DNA of 64,000 nucleotides, taken from contig UQHL01000001.1 of NCBI GenBank assembly GCA_900540805.1, forward strand, positions 372,001 through 436,000, in the 5' to 3' direction. The notes under the pieces were generated by a model. That model made no database searches, had not been told where the DNA came from, and saw nothing but the letters and a program-made list of their open reading frames with translations. The stretch is from an uncultured Eubacteriales bacterium. Its GTDB lineage: Bacteria; Bacillota; Clostridia; Christensenellales; Borkfalkiaceae. The translations under genes and the position numbers were made by a program. The first letter of the stretch is position 1, and every line of letters starts with the position of its first letter. This document shows positions 33,084-41,530 of the stretch, piece after piece.

Positions 33084-34724
33084 TTATCTCGCTTTATATC
33101 TCAGATATGCCGCCTGATAGACCTTGACGAGATCCTCTACGTGATACGTGGTTTTCATTTGCTGTACAAATTGCTCGAAGCTCGGCAAATCTTTTTTGCC
33201 GATGATATAATTGACGGTAAACTCGTCCTTATATTTCTTCGCGTTCACCTCGTACGCCTCCGCCGTGCGGCCCTCCGTCTCCGTCAGCGTCAAGGTGGGA
33301 AGCACGTACGAGTTGTCGCAATTCCACACCTCCTCCATGGCGCTGCGTTCCTCGGCCGTAACTACCTGCAATTCCCGCTTCCAATCGTACTTGAACATGA
33401 AATTTAAGGCGACGTAGGTATTGATCGCGTCGGCGAAGCTCAATTTTTCGTTTTTGGTGATTTTTTCGGTAAACGTGGGCTGGCCGTCCACCATGGTATA
33501 GGTATCTCCCTCTACGCCGTAGTTCATCAGCATCATGCCTTCGTCGGAAAAGAGGTAGTCGAACCATTTCATGATCGCCTTTGCCTTTTCTTCACTCTTC
33601 ACTTTGTTTGTGAGTACCGCATAGGCGGACGATTTTTCCGTATAGCGGATATGCAGGGTATCGCCTGCGTTCTGTTTGGGCGCCGCAACCGGACGAAGAT
33701 TATACTGCGGACGGCCGATCTGCGCATAGACGGGAGCCATCGCCTTCATGATATCCTCATAAGTATGGATATACGTATAGATCATGGGGAACGCCGCGTA
33801 CTGAGCGGGAGTGAATTTTCCTTCGGAAAAATTATCCATTGCGGGAGCCTGCGGCATTTGCGATTCGGTACCGGAATTGTTGGTATAAAAGTTTTGATCG
33901 ATCAGCCCTTTGGCATACCAATCCTTCATTTTATCCAGATATTGTTTATATTCGGGCTGCATCGCGCCGTAGGCGACTTCCGTGCCCCCTTTGAGATAGA
34001 GCTCGGAGGAAACCTGATAGCCGGCATTGAGAGATCCGACCATATCTACGCCCGTATAATAAAGGAACAGAGGGGCCTTACCGCCGTTGAGATTGTTTTT
34101 TACATACGTGAGATAGCTTTCCCAATCGTCGTAGGTGACGAGGTCCTTCAATTCCGCGTCTTTCTGGATGATTCCGCTCGCTTCCTGGTACATTCTCAGC
34201 CAATCCTCGCGCACGACAAACCCGTACCAGGGCCCCTGTTCGGTCGTCGGAACGCTGTAGATGCCGATACGCTTCCCGCTGTCCGTCTTCGTAAATTTCT
34301 GGACGCTGGTATAGCTTTCGCTTATGGCGGACAGATAGTTGGGCATACACTCGTCCATGTAGGGAGACATATCCCAAAGCACGCCGTCGGAAACGCCCTT
34401 TTCCACGCCGCCGGGATACCCCGCGCCCACCTGAACGTCGCTGATCATCATGACGTCGTATTCCGCATAGTCGCCCGTCCACATCTGCTGAATGTCGCTG
34501 TAAACGCCGTGTACGTAATTGACCTTCATCCCCGTGATTTCTTCCAGCTTCTTATAGACGGGGAGCTGATTATAGCTCGTATATCCGTCGGGAACTTCAC
34601 AGGGGACGAACATCGTGAAGGAGTTGAGATCCTCCTCCGCATCTTTGCCGCAGCTTGAAACGGTTGCGGCCATGCCCAGGGCAAAAACCGCGCACAACGC
34701 AACGCTGATAAGTCTTTTTTTCAT
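33084..34724 (-). CDS. Extracellular sugar-binding lipoprotein of the ABC transporter (LplA-like)
   Basis: A 546-residue solute-binding protein. The lipoprotein signal ends at TVSSC (acylated Cys25). The mature part shows the LplA-type pattern of large Firmicute oligosaccharide binders, with GAGYPGGVEKGVSDG, ...PTTEQGPWYGFVVREDWL and a repeat-like C-terminal lobe. It captures the ligand outside the membrane and hands it to the LplB/LplC pair. GGAGG lies 7 nt before ATG. It lies 21 bp after the GH3 gene. The ligand is inferred from the co-encoded enzymes to be a substituted xylo-oligosaccharide. Confidence 0.9.
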   Translation of the reverse strand: MKKRLISVALCAVFALGMAATVSSCGKDAEEDLNSFTMFVPCEVPDGYTSYNQLPVYKKLEEITGMKVNYVHGVYSDIQQMWTGDYAEYDVMMISDVQVGAGYPGGVEKGVSDGVLWDMSPYMDECMPNYLSAISESYTSVQKFTKTDSGKRIGIYSVPTTEQGPWYGFVVREDWLRMYQEASGIIQKDAELKDLVTYDDWESYLTYVKNNLNGGKAPLFLYYTGVDMVGSLNAGYQVSSELYLKGGTEVAYGAMQPEYKQYLDKMKDWYAKGLIDQNFYTNNSGTESQMPQAPAMDNFSEGKFTPAQYAAFPMIYTYIHTYEDIMKAMAPVYAQIGRPQYNLRPVAAPKQNAGDTLHIRYTEKSSAYAVLTNKVKSEEKAKAIMKWFDYLFSDEGMMLMNYGVEGDTYTMVDGQPTFTEKITKNEKLSFADAINTYVALNFMFKYDWKRELQVVTAEERSAMEEVWNCDNSYVLPTLTLTETEGRTAEAYEVNAKKYKDEFTVNYIIGKKDLPSFEQFVQQMKTTYHVEDLVKVYQAAYLRYKAR

Positions 34725-34745
34725 CTTTTTTCCTCCGAAAAATTT

Positions 34746-37010
34746 TTATTTACTACCCGACGCGGCATTCAGGGCGGCAATCACGCCCTCCATCTGCCCG
34801 CGGGTAAGTTTCATGATAGAAATAAGTCCGCGCAGGGGAACACCCGACACCAAACGCAACAACGTATCCTTTTCGGCCGCGATTCCCATGACGGAGCCGC
34901 CCGCCGCGCTCTTTTTCATCAGGCCTTCGATCCGTGCCTCGACGAAATTTCTGGTAGCGGGATTTTCGTACAATTCTCCCAGCGTCGTATCGAGATCCAC
35001 TTTTATTTTTTCCGTCTTTTCGGCCTCTTCCGTAAAACAGGTCAGGCGCAGGTCGCGCGATGAAGAACCCGCCGCAATTTCGTATTTTCCGGCCGCGATT
35101 TTCCAATCGAAAATTTTTTCATCATAATAGGCAAACGCACGAAATCCAAGCGAAAACTCTACTTCTTTTTCTTCGCCCGCCGCAAGGCATACTTTTTCAA
35201 AGCCTTTCAGTTCACGTACGGCAAAGCCGCTTTTTCCCGTTCGGTTGCCGACGTACAGCTGCACGACTTCCTTTCCGGCTCTTTCCCCGACGTTTCTGAT
35301 TTTCATGCGCACAGTAACCCCTTTCGACGGCGTTCCCTCTGCGCTCAAGGCAGAATACTCGAATTGCGTATAACTGAGTCCGTGTCCGAAGGGGAACAAG
35401 ACGGGCATTTCTTTTTTATCATAATACCGATATCCGACGTAAATCCCTTCCGCATATCGGCAATGCCGGTTGTCCCCGGGGAAATTGAGATACGCGGGCG
35501 TATCGGCGAGCTTCAGGGGGAAGCTTTCGGGCAGTTTTCCCGAAGGGTTGACCGCGCCGAACAATACGTCCGCCGTCGCTTCTCCTATTCCCTCGCCGCC
35601 GAGATAGGCCTCGAGGATTCCTTTCGCCTTATCCGCCCAAGGCATCTCCACCGGCGCGCCGTTATGCAGTACGACCACCGTATTCGGCTGAACCGCCGCC
35701 ACCTCCTCTACCAGTCGGTTGTGTCCGTCGGGCAGCTGCAAATGCGTCCTGTCGTAGCCCTCCGACTCGAAAGAATCGGGCAGACCTATAAACAGTACCG
35801 CGGCCTCCGATTCCATGGCCAGCTTTACCGCCTCTTTGCGCAGCGCCTCGTCCTCGCGTGCGTCCGAAAGAGAATATCCGCGGGCATACGTCGGCTGCGC
35901 GTACTTTGCCGCGCTGTCGAGAGCCGCCGTACAATGGTTTGTATGAATATGCGAGCTTCCCCCGCCCTGATAGCGGGGCCGTTTTGCAAATTCCCCGATA
36001 AAGGCGATTTTTCTTTCCCTTTTCAGAGGCAGAATCCCGTCGTCGTTTTTCAATAAAACAAGACATTCCCGCGCGGCTTCCACCGCCTTTTCATGGCCAT
36101 TTACAAGATCCATGCCCGGCGCGTTCTCCTCGTCCGCTTTACATTTTGCCGCTACGCGAAGAATACGTTTCACCGCTTCGTCCAAAATTTTCTCGTCGAG
36201 CTCACCCGTCTGCACGGCCGCTGCGATCTGTTTATCGGTAAAGTCGTCGCCGCCCGGCATTTCGAGATCCAACCCTGCGGCAAGGCCTTTGACGCGATCC
36301 ACTACGGCGCCCCAATCGCTCATTACAAATCCGCCAAATTTCCATTCGCCCCGTAAAATATCCGTTAAAAGGCGGCCGTTTTGCGATGCGTATTCTCCGT
36401 TTACGCGATTATAAGAGCACATTATCGTATAGGGAGAAGCCTCCTTTACGACGGTCTCGAAGCCGGAGAGATAAATCTCTCTGAAAGCGCGCTCCCCTAC
36501 GTCTGCGGAAACGACCATGCGATCGGTTTCCTGATTGTTTAACGCAAAATGCTTGACGCTGACGCCCACGCCGTTGCTCTGAACGCCCTCTACGTATTCT
36601 TTCGCCAATTCTCCGCTAAGATACGGGTCTTCGGAGAAATACTCGAAATTGCGGCCGCACAACGGCGTCCTTTTAATATTCATCGCAGGTCCCAGCAGCA
36701 CGGAAACCCCTTCAGCCAAACATTCTTTCCCTAAGGTTTCCCCGATGTTATAGGATAATTCCCGATCAAACGATGCCGCGGTGGCACACGCCGCCGGAAA
36801 ACACACCGCTGCAATGCTGCCGTTGATTCCGAGATTGTCGCTCTCCTCCCTCTGCGTCCTAAGGCCGTGTGGGCCGTCTGAAACCATTATGGATTTTATC
36901 CCCAACCGTTTATTCGATTTCAAATGCCATACGTCCGCACCCGAACAAAAACCTGCCTTCTCTTCTAAGGTCATCTTTTTTATGAGCGCTTCGATCTCTT
37001 TTTCTGTCAT
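34746..37010 (-). CDS. GH3-family beta-glycosidase
   Basis: A 754-residue GH3 enzyme with the standard order: a TIM barrel with nucleophile Asp in VMSDWGA (about 231) and the KHF-N-E substrate loop (VKHFALNNQET, about 155), then an alpha/beta sandwich and a C-terminal fibronectin-III-like domain (about 560-650). An extra helical tail of about 90 residues follows (from about 665 onward) and does not belong to the common core. No signal peptide is present, so it is cytoplasmic. The likely activity is beta-xylosidase or beta-glucosidase, which the sequence alone does not separate. It is the first gene of the minus-strand operon and carries the second AraC-type operator. Confidence 0.93.
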   Translation of the reverse strand: MTEKEIEALIKKMTLEEKAGFCSGADVWHLKSNKRLGIKSIMVSDGPHGLRTQREESDNLGINGSIAAVCFPAACATAASFDRELSYNIGETLGKECLAEGVSVLLGPAMNIKRTPLCGRNFEYFSEDPYLSGELAKEYVEGVQSNGVGVSVKHFALNNQETDRMVVSADVGERAFREIYLSGFETVVKEASPYTIMCSYNRVNGEYASQNGRLLTDILRGEWKFGGFVMSDWGAVVDRVKGLAAGLDLEMPGGDDFTDKQIAAAVQTGELDEKILDEAVKRILRVAAKCKADEENAPGMDLVNGHEKAVEAARECLVLLKNDDGILPLKRERKIAFIGEFAKRPRYQGGGSSHIHTNHCTAALDSAAKYAQPTYARGYSLSDAREDEALRKEAVKLAMESEAAVLFIGLPDSFESEGYDRTHLQLPDGHNRLVEEVAAVQPNTVVVLHNGAPVEMPWADKAKGILEAYLGGEGIGEATADVLFGAVNPSGKLPESFPLKLADTPAYLNFPGDNRHCRYAEGIYVGYRYYDKKEMPVLFPFGHGLSYTQFEYSALSAEGTPSKGVTVRMKIRNVGERAGKEVVQLYVGNRTGKSGFAVRELKGFEKVCLAAGEEKEVEFSLGFRAFAYYDEKIFDWKIAAGKYEIAAGSSSRDLRLTCFTEEAEKTEKIKVDLDTTLGELYENPATRNFVEARIEGLMKKSAAGGSVMGIAAEKDTLLRLVSGVPLRGLISIMKLTRGQMEGVIAALNAASGSK

Positions 37011-37060
37011 ATTTTCCCTCCCTTTTCTATTTGTAGTTTTATTATAATCTAAAGTTTTTT

Positions 37061-37093
37061 CTTTTTATATCAAATTTTCCCTATTAATATCAA
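37061..37093 (-). promoter_or_regulatory. Candidate AraC operator, minus-strand arm, with GH3 promoter
   Basis: On the minus strand two direct half-sites, TTGATAT (from 37093) and TTGATATAAAAAG (from 37073), start 20 bp apart, joined by TAATAGGGAAAAT. It matches the 25801-25833 element at 25 of 33 positions. The -10 box TATAAT (37046-37041) again starts after 14 bp and there is no conventional -35. Transcription would start about 25 bp before the GH3 start codon. Confidence 0.7.
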
Positions 37094-37794
37094 TTTATCC
37101 GACTTATTTCTATGGAAAAATAAAAATCAATATAAGCGTTATATGGTCCCTTTCAAGAAAGAATCTTCCTTTTTTCGAGAATTTTTTCTAAATCCATTCC
37201 ACTGAACCTCCATAATGAAATTTAAGCGTTGCTTTCAACCCAACTGCTTTTAGCGATATTTACAGCGATTTTTACAAAACCGCAAGCTGTACGCCGTTAA
37301 GGTTAGCTTCTTACTGAAAATAAACCTCACCGGGCTTTAACTTCCGAAGCATACTCAATTAAACAATTAAAAAAAGCCCCGATAATTCGGAGCTTTATAA
37401 AAATCCTCATTTCCGCCTGTCAAGGGACATATATCTCTCTTCGGGTGTATTTTTTGTCTATATATTTATGAAAATAGGCCAAAAATGCCGTTTTTCAAGC
37501 AAAAAAGCCCCAAAAGGGGCTTTTTTCATGTCAAAGGACTACAAAAAAGATTTTTTTACAATTTTTCATAGGTAACGAACTCTCACAGTTTTCCTAATAT
37601 TTTTACGCTATTAAACCGATTAGTCATCTCTTTATAAGCCAATAAATTGAAATATATTATTTTTTAAGAAAATTTTTAGTTGCTCACTGCTATTTCCTTA
37701 CAAGCCAGCCTCAAAATTTTTTCGGTTTTAGACGGCAAAAAAATCCGTCCCCAATATAGTCCGATGAAATAGGAATTATTTTGAATAAAGCGTA
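37094..37794. other. AT-rich intergenic region between the sugar locus and the restriction operon
   Basis: About 700 bp with no convincing reading frame. It holds a weak hairpin at 37373-37393 and the strong bidirectional terminator listed next. The composition changes here from host-like to AT-rich, so it may include the left boundary of an acquired segment. No direct repeat or integrase remnant was seen. Confidence 0.45.
37501..37526. terminator. Bidirectional intrinsic terminator downstream of hsdR
   Basis: Perfect 11-bp arms AAAAAAGCCCC and GGGGCTTTTTT around AAAA, with U-runs on both strands. It lies 270 bp beyond the hsdR stop codon and is the first strong stop for the restriction operon. 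Confidence 0.9.
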
Positions 37795-40700
37795 TTATCC
37801 TATGCCGAAAAACCGTTCAAAAAATTGCAGAAGCCTTTCAATTACGGTTTCCTTTTTCTTATCTCGCACCCCGTCGAATCTCGTCATTGCCGGCAGAATT
37901 TTATCCACGTCCGTACCCGTCGTTTTCATAATACCGTCGTGAAACGAACGCTCGACAAATTTTCGCGTTTCGTCGTTTTTCAGCTTTTCTTCCGCAATGA
38001 TAACGGCAAGTTCTGCTTCCTTTTGCTTTATGACAAATTCGCGCCATTCCAATAAAACGTCGTCCACGTCGTTGATACCTGCGATAAAGGTTTCGATAAG
38101 AGCTTTTTTGCTCCGAAGTTCCAAACTCGAATCGATGGCTTTATGGATTGAGACGAGAATTTCCTTATCCTCCTGATGTCCGTCGTGATATTTTTTGACC
38201 AGCAAAAGAATATAGTCGATGTTGATTTCCACCTGCTTGATGAGCTCGACTTCAAATACGATGTCATCCGTAATATCTTCTTTTTCGTTCTCCTTGCGCC
38301 TGTTCCTCCACTCGTCGTAAAGATCATTGTATCGTCCCTGATAGTCCTGCATATCGCGTTCGGACAGAATGTCATTCCCCGAAAATTCGTCGAAAGCGGA
38401 AAGAATGTTCCGCATTCGTAAAATAGCGCCGAACAACCCGATAAAATCTTTCTGCGCCCGTTCGCCGATAATCTGCGGTTCGCAAAGAGGATATTCGCTT
38501 TGCAGTTCGTCTATCAATCCGATATATCCCGGCTGCTCCTCATCACCGTAATAATAATCTTTGTAGCCTTTGAGTACGCAGATTCCCCCCGCGTCCTTGT
38601 CGCCAAAGAGCGCAATGGCATCGTCCGTGCGTTTTTGCAGGTTACGGAAACATACGATATTGCCAAACGTCTTGATGGAATTCAAGATTCGGTTGGTTCT
38701 CGAAAACGCCTGCACGAGACCGTGCTGCTTCAAATTTTTATCCACCCAAAGGGTGTTGAGCGTGGTGGCGTCAAACCCCGTTAAAAACATGTTCACGACG
38801 ATTAGCAAGTCAATTTCGCGGTTCTTCATACGCAGCGAAATGTCTTTGTAATAGTTCTGAAATTTATCGCTCGAAGTGTCGTAGTTGGTGCGGAACATTT
38901 CGTTATAGTCGCGGATTGCGCTTTCCAAAAAGTCGCGAGAGGTACTGTCGAGCGCGGACGTATCTTCCGAATTTTCCTCTCCCAAAAGCCCGCCCCCTTC
39001 TTCTTCGTTGGCGGCATAGCTGAATATCGCGGCGATTTTCAGCTTCTTGCTCGGGTTTTCACTCATCTGACGCCGGAACTCGTTGTAATAGAGTTTTGCA
39101 GCGACGATCGACGAAACGCAGAAAATAGAATTGAACCCCGAAAGCCGCAATTTCTGTTTGATTTTCTCGACCGCTTTTGCGTCTTTTGTCTTAACGACTT
39201 CTGATATATTGGTAAGCGCGTTGAAGGTATAACTTTTTTCGTTACGATATGTTTTGCGGTTGAAGTTCGTCAAAATATAATCGACAATATCATGAATGCG
39301 TTTCGGCGCGTTAAACGCCTTTTCCCGGTCGATGTCGGTAACCTGCTTGTCGTCAATATCGGGTTCTTTATCCATCGTTTTGATATAATCAATACGGAAG
39401 GGCAGGACGTTTTTGTCGTTGATGGCGTTGACAATGGTATAGGTATGCAACTTTGCCCCAAACGCCTGCTCGGTGGTTTTTAAGTTCGCGTGTTTTGTTC
39501 CCGCGTTTGCGTTGGCGGCAAAGATCGGCGTTCCGGTAAACCCGAATAAATGATACTTTTTGAAAGATTTAATGATGGCAACGTGCATATCGCCGAACTG
39601 ACTGCGGTGGCACTCGTCGAAGATGATGACGACGTGTTTTTCGAAGACGGGATGCCCCTTGTATTTTTTAATGAAGACGTCGAGTTTTTGAATGGTGGTG
39701 ATAATAATTCGCGCGTTCGCATCTTCGAGTTGTCTTTTAAGAACGGCGGTGGAAGTATTGCTATTCGCCGCGCCCTTTTGGAAGCGGTCGTATTCCTTCA
39801 TGGTCTGATAGTCCAGGTCTTTTCGGTCGACCACAAACAAAACCTTGTCGATATATCCCAATGCGGTCGCCAGCTGCGCCGTTTTGAAGGAAGTCAACGT
39901 TTTACCGCTGCCCGTCGTGTGCCAGATATAGCCCCCGCCGGCTATCGTGCCGTACTGCTTATAATTGTTGGACACCTCGATTTTATTTAATATCTTTTCC
40001 GTCGCCGCAATCTGATACGGCCGCATCACGAGAAGCATATTCTCCGCAGAAAATACGCAATATTTCGCAAGAATGTTAAGAAGCGTATGTTTGGAAAAGA
40101 ATGTTTTGGTGAAGTCGATCAGATCGGGAATGACGCGGTTGTTCGCGTCCGCCCAAAACGAAGTAAACTCGAAACTGTTGCTCGTCCGCTGTTTTTTAGC
40201 GCCCTGCGCTTTTTTCGAGTCCCGGATATGGTTTTCGCGCGTGGTATTGCTGTAATATTTGGTATGCGTTCCGTTAGAAATGACGAAGATCTGCACATAC
40301 TCGAAAAGCCCGCTGGCCGCCCAAAAACTGTCGCGCTGATAGCGGTTGATTTGGTTGAACGCTTCTCGGATCGCCACGCCCCGGCGTTTGAGCTCGATAT
40401 GTACAAGGGGCAGCCCGTTAACAAGGACGGTAACGTCGTAACGGTTTTTATAAGTTCCCGCGTTGTTTTCGTATTGGTTGATGACTTGCAGCGTGTTGGC
40501 GTGTATATCGATTTTGTTGATCAGGGCGATGTTTTTGGTGAGTCCGTCGTCTCGTTTGAAATTAATGCGGCTGTCGCCTTCCTGTATTTTTCGCGTCTTT
40601 TCGGTGATGCCCTCGTTCGCATTGGCGAGATGTACCGTAAAGAATCGCTTCCATTCGGCGTCGGTGAACCGAATCCCGTTCAGGCTTTCGAGCTGTTTGC

Positions 40701-40890
40701 GTAAATTTGTAATCAAGTCCGCTTCGGTATGGATAGGCAAATATTCGTATCCCTGCGTTTTTAGGAGCGCAATAAATTCCCGCTCCAAATCCGTTTCGCT
40801 TTGATAAGCGTCGCTGCGAACGGCACTCGATGTATATTCCGCCACCACTGTGCTTTCCTTCGATTGCGTTACGATGTTGTATGTATTCAT
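37795..40890 (-). CDS. hsdR: Type I restriction enzyme, R (motor and nuclease) subunit, EcoR124-like
   Basis: A 1031-residue HsdR. The PD-(D/E)xK nuclease is intact: Asp152 in RYDVT, Glu166 and Lys168 in IELKRRG. The superfamily 2 translocase follows with Walker A TTGSGKT (about 325-331) and DECH (about 423). Phrases such as LVMRPYQIAATE and VVDRKDLDYQTMKEY are close to those of EcoR124I, the type IC prototype. It cleaves unmodified DNA after ATP-driven translocation, bound to the M2S1 methyltransferase. GAGGTTG precedes the ATG. It follows the small membrane-protein gene after 13 bp, as the last gene of the operon. Confidence 0.96.
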   Translation of the reverse strand: MNTYNIVTQSKESTVVAEYTSSAVRSDAYQSETDLEREFIALLKTQGYEYLPIHTEADLITNLRKQLESLNGIRFTDAEWKRFFTVHLANANEGITEKTRKIQEGDSRINFKRDDGLTKNIALINKIDIHANTLQVINQYENNAGTYKNRYDVTVLVNGLPLVHIELKRRGVAIREAFNQINRYQRDSFWAASGLFEYVQIFVISNGTHTKYYSNTTRENHIRDSKKAQGAKKQRTSNSFEFTSFWADANNRVIPDLIDFTKTFFSKHTLLNILAKYCVFSAENMLLVMRPYQIAATEKILNKIEVSNNYKQYGTIAGGGYIWHTTGSGKTLTSFKTAQLATALGYIDKVLFVVDRKDLDYQTMKEYDRFQKGAANSNTSTAVLKRQLEDANARIIITTIQKLDVFIKKYKGHPVFEKHVVIIFDECHRSQFGDMHVAIIKSFKKYHLFGFTGTPIFAANANAGTKHANLKTTEQAFGAKLHTYTIVNAINDKNVLPFRIDYIKTMDKEPDIDDKQVTDIDREKAFNAPKRIHDIVDYILTNFNRKTYRNEKSYTFNALTNISEVVKTKDAKAVEKIKQKLRLSGFNSIFCVSSIVAAKLYYNEFRRQMSENPSKKLKIAAIFSYAANEEEGGGLLGEENSEDTSALDSTSRDFLESAIRDYNEMFRTNYDTSSDKFQNYYKDISLRMKNREIDLLIVVNMFLTGFDATTLNTLWVDKNLKQHGLVQAFSRTNRILNSIKTFGNIVCFRNLQKRTDDAIALFGDKDAGGICVLKGYKDYYYGDEEQPGYIGLIDELQSEYPLCEPQIIGERAQKDFIGLFGAILRMRNILSAFDEFSGNDILSERDMQDYQGRYNDLYDEWRNRRKENEKEDITDDIVFEVELIKQVEINIDYILLLVKKYHDGHQEDKEILVSIHKAIDSSLELRSKKALIETFIAGINDVDDVLLEWREFVIKQKEAELAVIIAEEKLKNDETRKFVERSFHDGIMKTTGTDVDKILPAMTRFDGVRDKKKETVIERLLQFFERFFGIG

Positions 40891-40903
40891 ATTCTCAACC
40901 TCA

Positions 40904-41530
40904 TTATTTTACAATGGCAATAATGGCTATAATCACGGAAAAGATAGAAAGAATTGAAGTAAATAATCCAAAAATCAAATTGAAATCGTTTAGTTTATCT
41001 ATCTCAATCTTCGCCATTCTAAACAATTGTGCAAATATAAAAGTTATAAAAGCAACAAGAACTAACATACAACTACCATACCAGGACATAGGAGTTACGT
41101 TAGTAAGTATATATTGTAATGGAACGCAAGCTATAAAGAATAAAGATGCACAAAATAGAGAAATACTGGCGAGCCAAAATGCTATATAGGTAAACATTTT
41201 TATAAGTAAAAATGTTGCTCGTGTACCTTTTATATTTCGGGAGCGCATAAATAAAATATTAAAAAATACTTTCGCTCTATTAAAAAAAGATTTAATTATT
41301 CGTTTAGGCTGTTTTTCAGCTGAATAATCTTTATAACCAACCCTTTGAGTGAATGACGCTTGTTCGGTTTCAGCTTTTTCTTGTGCTTCCTGCTCTTTTC
41401 GCTTATCATATTCCAATAATGCATTCGTAATAATGCTTGTAAGCATTTTCTCGTTCATATTATTTGCAGGAAAATTTTCTGTTTTTTGTATCCCTGTTTG
41501 CCTTTGGGCTTGTCTTTTCCTCTTAGCCAC
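40904..41530 (-). CDS. Unrecognised membrane protein inside the type I restriction operon (orfY)
   Basis: About 208 residues from GTG 41530. The first 90 are soluble and charged (Lys/Gln/Glu-rich with a helical NEKMLTSIITNALLEYDKRK-like segment, starting NEKML near 26). Then come three or four membrane helices, at about 105-140, 150-172 and 185-207, and almost no C-terminal tail. I recognise no family. It overlaps the end of hsdS by 8 nt, uses AAGGAG inside hsdS as ribosome binding site, and ends 13 bp before hsdR, so it is translated as part of the operon. Standard type I systems have no such gene. It could be an anchor, an effector or a co-selected accessory defence factor. None of these is shown. 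Confidence 0.68.
   Translation of the reverse strand: MAKRKRQAQRQTGIQKTENFPANNMNEKMLTSIITNALLEYDKRKEQEAQEKAETEQASFTQRVGYKDYSAEKQPKRIIKSFFNRAKVFFNILFMRSRNIKGTRATFLLIKMFTYIAFWLASISLFCASLFFIACVPLQYILTNVTPMSWYGSCMLVLVAFITFIFAQLFRMAKIEIDKLNDFNLIFGLFTSILSIFSVIIAIIAIVK

Noticed and set aside
37094..37794. Remnant of an integrase or attachment site left of the restriction operon
   Set aside because: No reading frame, no repeat of the tRNA-Gly 3' end and no integrase-like motif could be found.
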